Below, piece after piece: positions 43,156 to 51,553 of a stretch of DNA of 64,000 nt (the first letter of the stretch is position 1; every line of letters begins with the position of its first letter). The position numbers and the translations under genes were made by a program. Source of the stretch: Scleromatobacter sp038243995 (GTDB lineage Bacteria > Pseudomonadota > Gammaproteobacteria > Burkholderiales > Burkholderiaceae_C); NCBI GenBank assembly GCA_038243995.1, contig JBBRTV010000016.1, positions 62,001 to 126,000 of the forward strand, read 5' to 3'. The notes below the pieces were generated by a model. The model was not told the origin of the DNA and did not search any database. It saw only the letters and a list, made by a program, of their open reading frames with translations.

Positions 43156-43502
43156 GGCCGGCCTCCCGCCGGGCCGGCGGCGGCGGGTCGCAGGTGCGCG
43201 ACCGCCTGTTCGAGCCGCAGGCTCACGACGGCCGGCGTGGCGCCCATGTCGTTGATCGAGATGTCCAGCCCGGCCCACCCGTGGCGGGCGTGGAAATCGT
43301 CCAGCACCGCGTCCCAGATCGGTCGAAACCCGCGCGCCGAGGTCTCGACGGCGACGCGGCACCGGTCGCCCGCGGCGGCCTCCACCAGTACTTCCAGGTT
43401 TCCGGAGCCGACCACTCCGACCAGCAACGGCGCGAAGGGAGCGGGTTGCCGGCTGCCCGGAAAGTCGAACTGCATCGCCTCGATGCCCACGGGGGTGTTC
43501 AT
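43152..43502 (-). CDS. mdcC: Malonate decarboxylase acyl carrier (delta) subunit
   Basis: A 116-residue acyl carrier protein. The Ser in VGVVGSGNLEVLVE is the expected attachment site of the 2'-(5''-phosphoribosyl)-3'-dephospho-CoA group made by MdcB and MdcG. The late DISINDMGATPAVVSLRLEQ block is typical of MdcC and CitD-like carriers. The start at 43502 has GGAG upstream and lies 76 bp after mdcA. Small size and position agree with known clusters. Confidence 0.93.
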   Translation of the reverse strand: MNTPVGIEAMQFDFPGSRQPAPFAPLLVGVVGSGNLEVLVEAAAGDRCRVAVETSARGFRPIWDAVLDDFHARHGWAGLDISINDMGATPAVVSLRLEQAVAHLRPAAAGPAGGRP

Positions 43503-43578
43503 CGCGCAATCTCCAGGCTTCGCCTTGCGGTGGCTTCGCCCTCTTCGCGGCCGTGCACTCTCATCGTGGATGCCCTCT

Positions 43579-45261
43579 TCACCAGTTACGGAAGCGCCGC
43601 GGCGGCCGGTACAGGTTGCCGGACGCGCGCGCCAGGTCGCGCATGCTGCGCGCGGCGAGCAGGTTGCGTGTCGCATCGCGCGGATCGATGCCGAGGTCGG
43701 ACGCGCGCCGGATGACACCGCGATCGCGCAAGTTCTCGACGATCCGGCGGTCGCGCCCCAGGCCCACGGCCGTATACCCGGCGACGCCGCGGATCGCCTG
43801 CTCGCGCTCCTCGTCGTCGCGGCAAAGCAGGAGGTTGGCGATGCCTTCCTCGGTCAGCACGTGGCTCACGTCGTCGCCGTAGATCATGATCGGTGGCAGC
43901 GGCATCGCCGCCTGCTCGGCCAGCGTCCACGCATCGAGCCGGTCGACGAACGCCGGCTGCATGTGTTCGCGGAAGGTCTCGACCATCTGCACCACGAGCT
44001 TCTGCCCGCGCGGGGTGCCGCGCGCGCCGGACAGGCCCGCGCGCGCCTCGCGGCCGGCCTGCAGCCAGGCCGGGCTGGCGTGCCGGCGTCCGCGCGCGTC
44101 GGCGCCCATGTTCGGCGCGCCGCCGAATCCGGTGATGCGGCCGAGCGTCGCGGTGGAGCTGTTGCCCATCAGGTCGATCTGCAGCGTCGAGCCGATGAAC
44201 AGGTCGCAGGCATAGTGCCCCGCCGCCTGGCAGTAGGCGCGATTGCTGCGCAACGCGCCGTCGCGGCCGGTGAAGAAGACGTCGGGCCGGGCCCGGATGT
44301 AGTCCTCCATGCCCGACTCCGAGCCGAACGAATGGACGGATTCGACCCAGCCGGCCTCGATCGCCGGGATCAGCGCGGGATGCGGATTGAGTGCCCAGTG
44401 CCGGCAGATCTTGCCCTTGAGGCCGAGCGATTCCCCGTAGGTCGGCAGCAGCAGCTCGATGGCCGCGGTGTCGAAGCCGATGCCGTGGTTCAGGCTCTGC
44501 ACGCCGTAAGTCTCGTAGATGCCGCGGATGGCCATCATCGCCATCAGCACCTGGATCTCGGAGATCTGCGCCGGATCGCGCGTGAACAGGGGCTCGACGA
44601 CGTTGGGCGTGGGCGCGACGACGACGAAGTCTATCCAGTCGGCCGGGATGTCGACGCGGGGCACGCTGTGGACGCGCTCGTTGACCTGCGCGACCACGAC
44701 GCCTCCGCTGAACGCCGTGGCCTCGACGATGACCGGCGTGTCCTCGGTGTTCGGGCCGGTGTAGAGGTTGCCCGCGGCGTCCACGCTGTGCGCCGCGATC
44801 AGCGAGACACGCGGCGTCAGGTCGACGAAGTAGCGGCCGAACAGCTCGAGGTAGGTATGGATGGCGCCGATGCGGATGCGGCCGCCGGCCACGAGTTGCG
44901 CGAGCCGCGCTCCCTGCGGGCCGGAAAACGAGAAATCGAGGCGCGCTGCGATGCCGAGCTCGAAGACGTCGAGGTGCTCCGGCAGCGCGAGGACCGATTG
45001 CACCATGTGCAGGTCGTGCACGCGCCGCGGATCGACCTGCGTCAGCGAGCGCGCGAGGAAGTCGGCCTGCTTCTGGTTGTTGCCTTCGAGGCAGACGCGA
45101 TCGCCCGGTTCGAGCACGGCCTCGAGCAGCGTGACGATGTCGGCCGCCGGCAAGTGGACGCCGCGCAGCGCCGGCCCGAGCGCCGCGGCCGCGCGTGCCA
45201 GCCGCCCGTCGCGATTGCGCGACCGCGTGTTCCAGCGCGCCGGATCGGGCGGGATCTGCAT
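43579..45261 (-). CDS. mdcA: Malonate decarboxylase alpha subunit (acetyl-S-ACP:malonate ACP transferase)
   Basis: A 560-residue CoA-transferase-like subunit that swaps acetate for malonate on the carrier protein. It carries DRVCLEGNNQKQADFLARSL, IHTYLELFGRYFVDLTPRVS, the region with YGVQSLNHGIGFDTAAIELL, and a long MGNSSTATLGRITGFGGAPN block. Length matches MdcA from other bacteria. It is the first mdc gene, 10 bp after the TRAP permease, so transporter and enzyme are probably one transcript. Confidence 0.95.
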   Translation of the reverse strand: MQIPPDPARWNTRSRNRDGRLARAAAALGPALRGVHLPAADIVTLLEAVLEPGDRVCLEGNNQKQADFLARSLTQVDPRRVHDLHMVQSVLALPEHLDVFELGIAARLDFSFSGPQGARLAQLVAGGRIRIGAIHTYLELFGRYFVDLTPRVSLIAAHSVDAAGNLYTGPNTEDTPVIVEATAFSGGVVVAQVNERVHSVPRVDIPADWIDFVVVAPTPNVVEPLFTRDPAQISEIQVLMAMMAIRGIYETYGVQSLNHGIGFDTAAIELLLPTYGESLGLKGKICRHWALNPHPALIPAIEAGWVESVHSFGSESGMEDYIRARPDVFFTGRDGALRSNRAYCQAAGHYACDLFIGSTLQIDLMGNSSTATLGRITGFGGAPNMGADARGRRHASPAWLQAGREARAGLSGARGTPRGQKLVVQMVETFREHMQPAFVDRLDAWTLAEQAAMPLPPIMIYGDDVSHVLTEEGIANLLLCRDDEEREQAIRGVAGYTAVGLGRDRRIVENLRDRGVIRRASDLGIDPRDATRNLLAARSMRDLARASGNLYRPPRRFRNW

Positions 45262-45271
45262 CGCGCGGCTC

Positions 45272-46633
45272 TCAGCGCGGGCCCGCCGCCGCGCCCATGA
45301 CGGCGTCGGGCAGCGCGGTGGCGATCGCCGGGAACACGCAGATCAGCACGACGGCCAGCAGCATCAGCGCGAGGAAGGGCAGGACGCCGAAGATGATGTC
45401 GCGCAGCGGGATGTCGGGCGCGATGTTCTTGATGACGAAGATGTTCAGGCCGACCGGCGGGTGGATCAGGCCCATCTCCATCACGATCGTCATCAGGATC
45501 CCGAACCAGATCAGGTCGAAGCCCGATGCCTTCAGCGGCGGCAGGACGATGGGCGCCAGCATGAGGATGATGCTGACGGGCGGCAGGAAGAAGCCGAGCA
45601 CGATCACCATCAGCAGGATGGTCGCCAGCAGCAGCCAGCGCGACATCTGCAGGCCGACGATCCACTGCGCGGCCTCCTGGCTGATGTGCAGGTAGCTCAT
45701 CACGTAGGAAAACAGCAGCGACATGCCGATGATGAACATCAGCATCGTCGACTCCTTGAGCGTCGCGGCCAGGATGGGCTTGACGTCGCGCGGGCGCCAG
45801 ACGCCGTAGACCACGGCGATCAGCACCAGCGCCAGCAGCCCGCCCAGGCCGGCGGTTTCCGAGGGGGTGGCGTAGCCGCCGTACAGCGCGAGCATCACGC
45901 CGATCAGCAGCACCACGAACGGCAGCACGCGCGGCAGCATCTCGAACTTCTCGCGCAGCGTGAACTCGTCGCGCAGCAGCAGCGCCGAGGGCAAGCCGCG
46001 CTCGTCGTAGGCGAGCCGCGCGCGGCGATGCTCGCGCCGGTAGTTCACCACCGCCCAGCCGGCGAACAGGGCGACCATCAGCAGCCCCGGGCCGATGCCG
46101 GCGAGGAACAGCCGGCCCAGGGATTGTTCGGACGCCACGGCGTAGAGGATCATCGTCACCGACGGCGGCAGCAGGATGCCCAGCGTCCCGCCGGCCGCGA
46201 TGATGCCGGCGGCGAAGCCCGGCGAATAGCCGCGCTTGCGCATCTCGGGGATGCCGGCGCTGCCGATGGCCGAGCACGTGGCCGGGCTCGAACCCGCCAT
46301 GGCGGCGAACAGCGCGCAGGCGAACACGTTGGCGATGCCGAGCCCGCCCGGCAGCTTGTTCATCCACACGTGCATCGCGGCGTACAGATCCTGGCCCGCG
46401 CGCGACTTGCCGATCGCCGAGCCCTTGAGGATGAACAGCGGGATCGACAACAAGGTGATGCTGGCCATCTCCTCGTAGACGTTCTGCGTGACCGTATCGA
46501 GCGCCGAGCGCGGCATGAACACCCACATGAAGATCATCGCCACGCTGCCGAGACCGAGCGAGATCGGCGCGCCCGAGAACATCACGAACAGGGTGACGGC
46601 GCCGAACAGCAGGCCGAGGACGACGATGCTCAT
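45272..46633 (-). CDS. dctM: TRAP transporter large permease (DctM-like)
   Basis: A 453-residue polytopic membrane protein with about 12 hydrophobic segments. It has the family marks ALFAAMAGSSPATCSAIGSA, GILLPPSVTMILYAV, and MGLIHPPVGLNIFVIKN. It is the Na+-driven channel of a tripartite TRAP carrier. Its start overlaps the small-permease stop (ATGA). Linkage to mdc genes implies malonate or a related dicarboxylate as substrate; this is inference from context. Confidence 0.93.
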   Translation of the reverse strand: MSIVVLGLLFGAVTLFVMFSGAPISLGLGSVAMIFMWVFMPRSALDTVTQNVYEEMASITLLSIPLFILKGSAIGKSRAGQDLYAAMHVWMNKLPGGLGIANVFACALFAAMAGSSPATCSAIGSAGIPEMRKRGYSPGFAAGIIAAGGTLGILLPPSVTMILYAVASEQSLGRLFLAGIGPGLLMVALFAGWAVVNYRREHRRARLAYDERGLPSALLLRDEFTLREKFEMLPRVLPFVVLLIGVMLALYGGYATPSETAGLGGLLALVLIAVVYGVWRPRDVKPILAATLKESTMLMFIIGMSLLFSYVMSYLHISQEAAQWIVGLQMSRWLLLATILLMVIVLGFFLPPVSIILMLAPIVLPPLKASGFDLIWFGILMTIVMEMGLIHPPVGLNIFVIKNIAPDIPLRDIIFGVLPFLALMLLAVVLICVFPAIATALPDAVMGAAAGPR

Positions 46634-47214
46634 GTGCCGCGCCCCTGCCCTTGCGAGACGACGGCGTTGAGGCTGGCGACGAGCTGCAGCGCGATCTGGA
46701 CGGTGAGCAGCGTCATGCCGGCGGCCATCAGCGAGTAGGGAATCCAGAGCGGCGGGCCCCAGGAGGACGAGGTCGTCTGCCCGTCGACCCATGCCTCGCG
46801 GCACAGCGTCCACGACTTCCAGGTGAAGAATGCGCAGAACAGCGCGCACATCGCGTCGACCCCCGCCTGGCGCAGGCGGTTCGCCCAGGCCGGCAGCAAC
46901 GCGGCGACGGCTTCGATGCCGATGTGCCCGCGCAGCGACTGCACGAACGCGCCGCACAGGAAGGTGGCGCCGACGAGGCAGAACACGGCCGTCTCGTCTT
47001 GCCAGTCGGTCGACGTCTTGAAGATGTAGCGCGTGACGACGCTGGACGTGAGCACCAGGGCCGCCGCGAGGAGGGCCAGCATCCCCAGCCCGAGCATCGC
47101 CCGGTTGACGAGCTGCAGCGCGCGCTCCAGCGGCCGCAACCAGCCCGGCATGCAGGGCTCGCCCTGCGCGCGCGTCGCCGGGACGAGCGGTGCCGCTTCC
47201 GCTGCGGGGTTCAC
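46630..47214 (-). CDS. dctQ: TRAP transporter small permease (DctQ-like)
   Basis: A 194-residue protein with four membrane helices (the first near residues 40-60, GMLALLAAALVLTSSVVTRY). The DctQ signature DWQDETAVFCLVGATFLCGA and the GHIGIEAV turn follow. It forms the membrane complex with DctM. It lies 10 bp after dctP. An alternative start at residue 22 (MPGWLRPLERAL) would remove an unconserved N-terminus. Confidence 0.9.
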   Translation of the reverse strand: MNPAAEAAPLVPATRAQGEPCMPGWLRPLERALQLVNRAMLGLGMLALLAAALVLTSSVVTRYIFKTSTDWQDETAVFCLVGATFLCGAFVQSLRGHIGIEAVAALLPAWANRLRQAGVDAMCALFCAFFTWKSWTLCREAWVDGQTTSSSWGPPLWIPYSLMAAGMTLLTVQIALQLVASLNAVVSQGQGRGT

Positions 47215-47224
47215 GCGCCGCGCC

Positions 47225-48250
47225 TCAGAGCAGCTTCTGCGCGGCCTTCATCAGGCTCGCGCAGGTCTCGTTGCGGTCGGAGAAATCCTTCCAGGCCGTG
47301 TCGCGCGCGATCACTTGCCACTTCTTCAACGTCGGCTCGTCGATGTCGAAGATCTTCGCGCCGGCCTTGGCGTAGATCTCGGCGCAGGCGACGTCGTCCG
47401 CGGCCGCGGCCTCGAACGCGAAGGCCTCGAGCTGCTCGCCGACGCTCATCACGACGTCTTGCTGGGTCTTGGGCAACGCGGCGAAGATGTCCTTGGAGAT
47501 CATCAGCGGCTCGAGCATGAACCAGTAGGTCTGCTTGCGGCCGCTCGTCAGGTACTTCGCGATCTCCTCGAGCTTGAACGAGATGAAGCTGGTCGACGAG
47601 GTCATCGCGGCGTCCATCGCGCCGGTCTGCATGGCCGCATAGATTTCGTTGGACGGCAGCGAGATGACGGACGCGCCGGCCTGCTTGAGCATCAGGTCCA
47701 TCTCGCGGCTGCCGCCGCGCACCTTCAGGCCCTTGGCGTCTTCCGGCGCGACGAGCGCGCGCGTGCGGGATGCGACGCCGCCGGCCTGCCAGACCCAGCT
47801 CACGATCATCACGCCCTTGGCATCGAGCACCTTGGCGAGCTGCCTGCCGACGTCCGCCGTCTTCCAGAGCGCCGCCTGCCTGTAGTTGGGCACCAGCGCC
47901 GGCATCAGGCCGATATTGGTTTCGGGCACTTCGCCGCCGGCGTACGACAGCGGCACCAGCGACATGTCGAGCGCGCCTTTGCGCAGCGCGGAGAACTGCG
48001 CGTTGGTCTTCATCAGCGACGAGCCGGGATAGACAGAGGCCTTCAGCGCGCCACCCGTGCGTTTCTCGACCTCGGCGGCGAAGCGCCGGCACAGGCGGTC
48101 GCGGAAATCGCCTTCCGTCAGCGTGCCGCTGGGAAACTGGTGAGATATCTTCAGGTTGACGGCCGCCTGCGCGAATGCGCCGCCGCCCGCGAGGGCGAGC
48201 AGGCCGGCGCCGCCCGCGGATTGAATCACCTGGCGTCGATTGATCGTCAT
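47225..48250 (-). CDS. dctP: TRAP transporter periplasmic solute-binding protein (DctP-like)
   Basis: A 341-residue exported protein. The leader MTINRRQVIQSAGGAGLLAL has a twin-arginine-like start, ends AFAQA, and could use Tat or Sec. The mature part begins VNLKISHQFPSGTLTEGDF. The conserved Arg that binds carboxylates is in KGLKVRGGSREMDLMLKQAG, followed by SLPSNEIYAAMQTGAMDAAM. It captures the substrate for DctQM. A strong sigma-70 promoter lies about 90 bp upstream. Confidence 0.93.
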   Translation of the reverse strand: MTINRRQVIQSAGGAGLLALAGGGAFAQAAVNLKISHQFPSGTLTEGDFRDRLCRRFAAEVEKRTGGALKASVYPGSSLMKTNAQFSALRKGALDMSLVPLSYAGGEVPETNIGLMPALVPNYRQAALWKTADVGRQLAKVLDAKGVMIVSWVWQAGGVASRTRALVAPEDAKGLKVRGGSREMDLMLKQAGASVISLPSNEIYAAMQTGAMDAAMTSSTSFISFKLEEIAKYLTSGRKQTYWFMLEPLMISKDIFAALPKTQQDVVMSVGEQLEAFAFEAAAADDVACAEIYAKAGAKIFDIDEPTLKKWQVIARDTAWKDFSDRNETCASLMKAAQKLL

Positions 48251-48342
48251 GGAATGTCTCCGTTGTCGAATGGGCCCGGCCCGCAGCGAACTGCCAGGAG
48301 CTGGCGCCTCGAATTCGCTGGCCTCACGGCAGGTATGGATGC

Positions 48343-48370
48343 ATGATAGGCAGACTTGTATTATTGTCAA
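48343..48370 (-). promoter_or_regulatory. Sigma-70 promoter of the dctPQM-mdc operon
   Basis: On the minus strand a perfect TTGACA (48370-48365) and TATCAT (48348-48343) are 16 bp apart, upstream of dctP. This is the best sigma-70 match in the cluster. The stretch is distinctly AT-rich compared with its surroundings. Confidence 0.75.
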
Positions 48371-48391
48371 TCGCTCTTGTGTAATAGAAAC

Positions 48392-48421
48392 CCTGAGATG
48401 CGATCCGGATCGCATCTCAGG
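48392..48421. promoter_or_regulatory. 30-bp perfect palindrome in the GntR/TRAP intergenic region (candidate operator)
   Basis: The 15-base arm CCTGAGATGCGATCC is followed immediately by its exact reverse complement, with no spacer. It ends 40 bp before the GntR start and lies 21 bp upstream of the -35 of the divergent promoter. It could be the operator for the adjacent GntR protein, or a hairpin in its leader. Not tested. Confidence 0.6.
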
Positions 48422-48461
48422 CGCGCCGGACAGGGGGCAGGCTTCGAAAGGGGACAACACG

Positions 48462-49193
48462 ATGAGTCGGATATCCGAACGACTGCGGGAAACGATCGAG
48501 GAAGAGGTTGCGACGGGCCGACTGCTGCCCGGCACCCACCTCGACGAGGTCGAGCTGGCGACGCGCTTCGGCGTGTCGCGCACGCCGATCCGCGAGGCGC
48601 TCAGCCAGCTTGCCGGGGAAGGCCTGGTCGAGATGCGACCGCGGCGCGGCGCGGTGGTCGCGCAGCTCTCTACAGGCCGCCTTGTCGAGATGTTCGAGGT
48701 GATGGCGGAGCTGGAGGCGATGTGCGCGCGCCTGGCGACGCGCCGCCTCGGCGACGCCGAGCTGGACGCCATCCAGGCCCTGCACGAACAGTGCCGCTCG
48801 GCGGTCGTGCAACGCGATCCGGACGCCTACTTCTACGCCAACGAGAAATTCCACCAGGCCCTCTACGCCGGCTCGCACAACACCTTCCTCTGCGAGCAGG
48901 CGCTCCACCTGCAGCGCATGTTGCGGCCCTATCGCCGGCTGCAGCTGCGCGTGCGGCACCGGCTGCAGAAGTCGTTCGACGAACACGACGCCATCGTCGC
49001 GGCGCTGCGCGACGGCAACGCCGATGCGGCCGTCGACGCCGTGCGCCTGCATGTCGTCGTGCAGGGAGAACGCTTCGCGGACCTGCTCGCGGGGCTGCAG
49101 CACATCGAGGAGCATGCGAGCGAGGCCGCGCTCGCGGCGACGCCGGGCCGGGGCATCGTCGACCGGCGGGACGCCGTCGGCGCGCGACGCTGA
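48462..49193 (+). CDS. GntR/FadR-family transcriptional regulator of the mdc cluster
   Basis: A 243-residue regulator. A winged HTH (residues 5-70, with FGVSRTPIREALSQLAGEGL) is followed by an all-helical FCD effector domain (residues 80-220), with metal or ligand-type residues in EKFHQALYAGSHN. Divergent from dctP-mdc, it is the likely local regulator. Known mdc clusters use LysR MdcR or GntR MdcY; here GntR fits the second type. The effector would be malonate or malonyl-CoA, by inference. ATG 48462 follows AAGGGG. Confidence 0.88.
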   Translation: MSRISERLRETIEEEVATGRLLPGTHLDEVELATRFGVSRTPIREALSQLAGEGLVEMRPRRGAVVAQLSTGRLVEMFEVMAELEAMCARLATRRLGDAELDAIQALHEQCRSAVVQRDPDAYFYANEKFHQALYAGSHNTFLCEQALHLQRMLRPYRRLQLRVRHRLQKSFDEHDAIVAALRDGNADAAVDAVRLHVVVQGERFADLLAGLQHIEEHASEAALAATPGRGIVDRRDAVGARR

Positions 49194-49232
49194 AGCCGCG
49201 CGCGTCGCCCTGGCGAGCCTAGTGTCGTGATT

Positions 49233-49736
49233 GGCGTTGGTGCATGGAGGCTGGCAGCAGGCCGACAGCGCGATCCAGACCTGCCTGATGTTGCGCGCGG
49301 ATCGACAGCACCGGGTTGAAGGTGTACGGCGCAGGGGAGTGGCAGACCGAGAAACACGGGCGTTCGCCTCGCAAAGGGCGCAAGCTTCACCTGGGTGTGG
49401 ACGCGCAAAGCGGACCGATCGTGGCGGCGGTTCTGACGGATCAGGACGTCGATGATGCGTCGCAGGTTGGCCCGCTGCTCGAGCAGATCGAGTCGCTGGC
49501 GACGGAAGCCGGGCGCTCGTGGAGACTGCGATGGGCCGCTACAAGTCGATCATCGGCGAGCGGCTGCGCTCGCGCGGTGAGGCTACCCAGCGAACCGAGG
49601 CCATCGTCGGCGTCGCCGATCTCAATCGCATGCTCGGCGCAGGAAGGCCCAACTCCGTCCGGCGTTCGGTGACCTCCGCGTAAATCGCGTCGGCACCGGG
49701 CCACTCTCGTCTGCATTGCCTCCATGCACCAACGCC
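49233..49736. mobile_element. IS5-family insertion relic bounded by 19-bp inverted repeats
   Basis: The 19-mer GGCGTTGGTGCATGGAGGC at 49233-49251 recurs exactly inverted at 49718-49736. Between them lie three pieces of an IS5-type transposase in two reading frames. The element is about 500 bp, against about 1 kb for an intact one, so it is internally deleted. The inverted repeats lie inside what looks like coding sequence on the left, so they may not be the original ends. Confidence 0.65.
49234..49683 (+). pseudogene. IS5-family transposase, internally deleted
   Basis: Segment A (frame of 49234) reads ALVHGGWQQADSAIQTCLML. It passes directly to segment B in another frame, IDSTGLKVYGAGEWQTEKHG then GRKLHLGVDAQSGPIVAAVL, which holds the first DDE Asp. 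From about 49519, segment C (VETAMGRYKSIIGERLRSRG, then TEAIVGVADLNRMLG) has the family C-terminus and ends at TAA 49681-49683. The sequence normally between A and B and between B and C is gone, with the middle catalytic Asp. Inactive. Confidence 0.75.
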
Positions 49737-49909
49737 GATGGTCACGGCATCCAGGGAGCGCAGGCCGCGTCTTGCCTCATCAGCGAACAACCTGCGACGG
49801 ACAACCACGCATGGTTGAGTCCTCGGCATAGGGGCCGGGAAGAGTCCAACGACTCCTCGGCAGGTGGATCGTCAGCGCGCTGCGCCGGCCCCGGCGCGCG
49901 GGTCCAGTT

Positions 49910-50026
49910 TCAATGGTAGTCATCCTCAAGCTGATGTCGTACCGCCATGACCACGACTTCGGTTGAAGATTCGATTTCGAACAGCGCAACACACCCCGAG
50001 CTCCCGACTGAAATCACCAGTTCTCG
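49910..50026 (-). pseudogene. RelE/ParE-type toxin, C-terminal remnant
   Basis: On the minus strand the last 38 residues read RELVISVGSSGCVALFEIES, STEVVVMAVRHQ, LEDDYH and a TGA. That is the usual tail of ParE toxins, with the final beta strands and the RHQxEDDY end. The reading upstream to 50215 does not resemble a ParE N-terminus, and no antitoxin gene is next to it. Probably a 5'-truncated relic, like its IS neighbour. Confidence 0.6.
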
Positions 50027-50177
50027 CAGAAAGGCACTGTCGCTGGCCTTGCGGCACGTGAACGGGGAACTTTTGAATCCAACTTGCGCTGCAGCGCATC
50101 TACCACCGACGAAAGTGCGGAAGTCCGGCCTGCTGCAGCTTCGCGGCGAACCGGGTCGTACCAAGCGTTGGCAACCC

Positions 50178-51365
50178 TCAAATTCGCTCGAAGATCGCCG
50201 CGATGCCCTGTCCACCGCCGATGCACATGGTCACGAGCGCATATCGCCCGCCCGTGCGCTGCAGCTCGTAGAGCGCCTTCGTGGCGAGCACGGCGCCCGA
50301 GGCGCCGATCGGGTGGCCGAGCGCGATGGCGCCGCCGTTGACGTTGACCTTGGTCAAGTCCAGGTCGAGACCGCGCGAGACGGCGATGGCCTGGGCCGCA
50401 AAGGCTTCGTTGCTCTCGATCACGTCCATCTGCCCGAGCTGCAGGCCGGCTTTCTTCAGCGCCAGGCGAGTGGCGGGAATCGGGCCTTCGCCCATGATCT
50501 CGTTGGGGACGCCCGCGACGGCGTAGGACGCGAGGCGTGCCAGCGGCTTGTACCCGGCGGCCGCGGCGACGGTAGCGTCGGCGAGCACGAAGAACGCGGC
50601 ACCGTCGTTGATGCCGGACGCGTTGCCCGCGGTCACGGAGCCGTCCTTCTTGAACGCCGGCTTCATCTTCGCGAGCGACTCGGCGGTCGTCGCCGGCTTC
50701 ACGTGCTCGTCGGTGTCGAAGACGACTTCGCCCTTGCGTGTCTGCTTGACGATGGGGACGATCTGCGACTTGAAACGGCCCTCGGCGATCGCGGCCGCGG
50801 CGCGGCGATGCGACTCCGCGGCAAGCGCGTCCTGCTCCTCGCGCGTGATGCCCCACTTGGTCGCCAGGTTCTCGGCCGTGATGCCCATGTGACCGACGCC
50901 GAACGGGTCGGTCAGCGTGGCCACCATCATGTCGACGAGCTTGGTGTCGCCCATGCGCGCGCCGTTGCGCATCGCCGTGGACAGGTAGCCGCCGCGGCTC
51001 ATGACTTCGACGCCGCCACCGATGCCGTAGTCGCAGTCGCCGAGCAGGATGTTCTGCGCTGTCGTCACGATGCCTTGCAGCCCGGACGAACACAAGCGGT
51101 TCACCGCCATCGCCACCGAGTCCATCGGCAGTCCCGCCTGGATCGAGGCCACCCGCGCCACGTAGGCCGAGCGACTCTCCGTCGGGATCGTGTTGCCGAC
51201 GGTGACGTAGTTGATCAGGCCGGCATCGACGCCGGAGCGCTCGATGGCCGCCTTCATCACCAGGCCGGCGAGTTCCGACGGCTCGGTGTCGGCCAGCGCA
51301 CCGTTGAAAGTTCCGACGGCCGAGCGCGCAGCACCCAGCACGACTACGTCGCGTTGATTCATCAT
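50178..51365 (-). CDS. Acetyl-CoA C-acetyltransferase (thiolase)
   Basis: A 395-residue thiolase. The nucleophilic Cys is in AVNRLCSSGLQGIV at about residue 92, the His is in NVNGGAIALGHPIGASGA, and the second Cys is in LVTMCIGGGQGIA near the end. This is the biosynthetic/degradative thiolase II layout; it condenses or cleaves acetoacetyl-CoA. It lies alone after modC with a 188-bp gap. Start ATG 51365 has GGAG upstream. Several paralogues are usual in this group, so no symbol is given. Confidence 0.92.
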   Translation of the reverse strand: MMNQRDVVVLGAARSAVGTFNGALADTEPSELAGLVMKAAIERSGVDAGLINYVTVGNTIPTESRSAYVARVASIQAGLPMDSVAMAVNRLCSSGLQGIVTTAQNILLGDCDYGIGGGVEVMSRGGYLSTAMRNGARMGDTKLVDMMVATLTDPFGVGHMGITAENLATKWGITREEQDALAAESHRRAAAAIAEGRFKSQIVPIVKQTRKGEVVFDTDEHVKPATTAESLAKMKPAFKKDGSVTAGNASGINDGAAFFVLADATVAAAAGYKPLARLASYAVAGVPNEIMGEGPIPATRLALKKAGLQLGQMDVIESNEAFAAQAIAVSRGLDLDLTKVNVNGGAIALGHPIGASGAVLATKALYELQRTGGRYALVTMCIGGGQGIAAIFERI

Positions 51366-51553
51366 GATGGTCTCCAGAGGGGGATGATCGAAAGGACTGT
51401 CCTGATCGGCTGCGAGTATGCGCCGTGCCGCCATCGACACAGCTTGAATCGCACCGACCTTGGCGGAGCCCGGTCGGATGCAGTCGGTCGGCAGGCGGCG
51501 TCGTAGCCTGGCCGGCAACCGGGCCTGCCAGCCGTCGTTGTCGCGTTCCGTTG

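Noticed and set aside
42253..45300. Open frame of 1015 codons on the plus strand through mdcA-mdcE
   Set aside because: Opposite clear mdc genes; composition typical of antisense high-GC frames (Arg, Ala, Asp, Val, His runs) and no motif.
48356..48386. Direct repeat CTTGTATTA / CTTGTGTAA as GntR operator
   Set aside because: The copies differ and do not form the inverted TNGTNNNACNA pattern of FadR-type sites. The 30-bp palindrome nearby is a better candidate.
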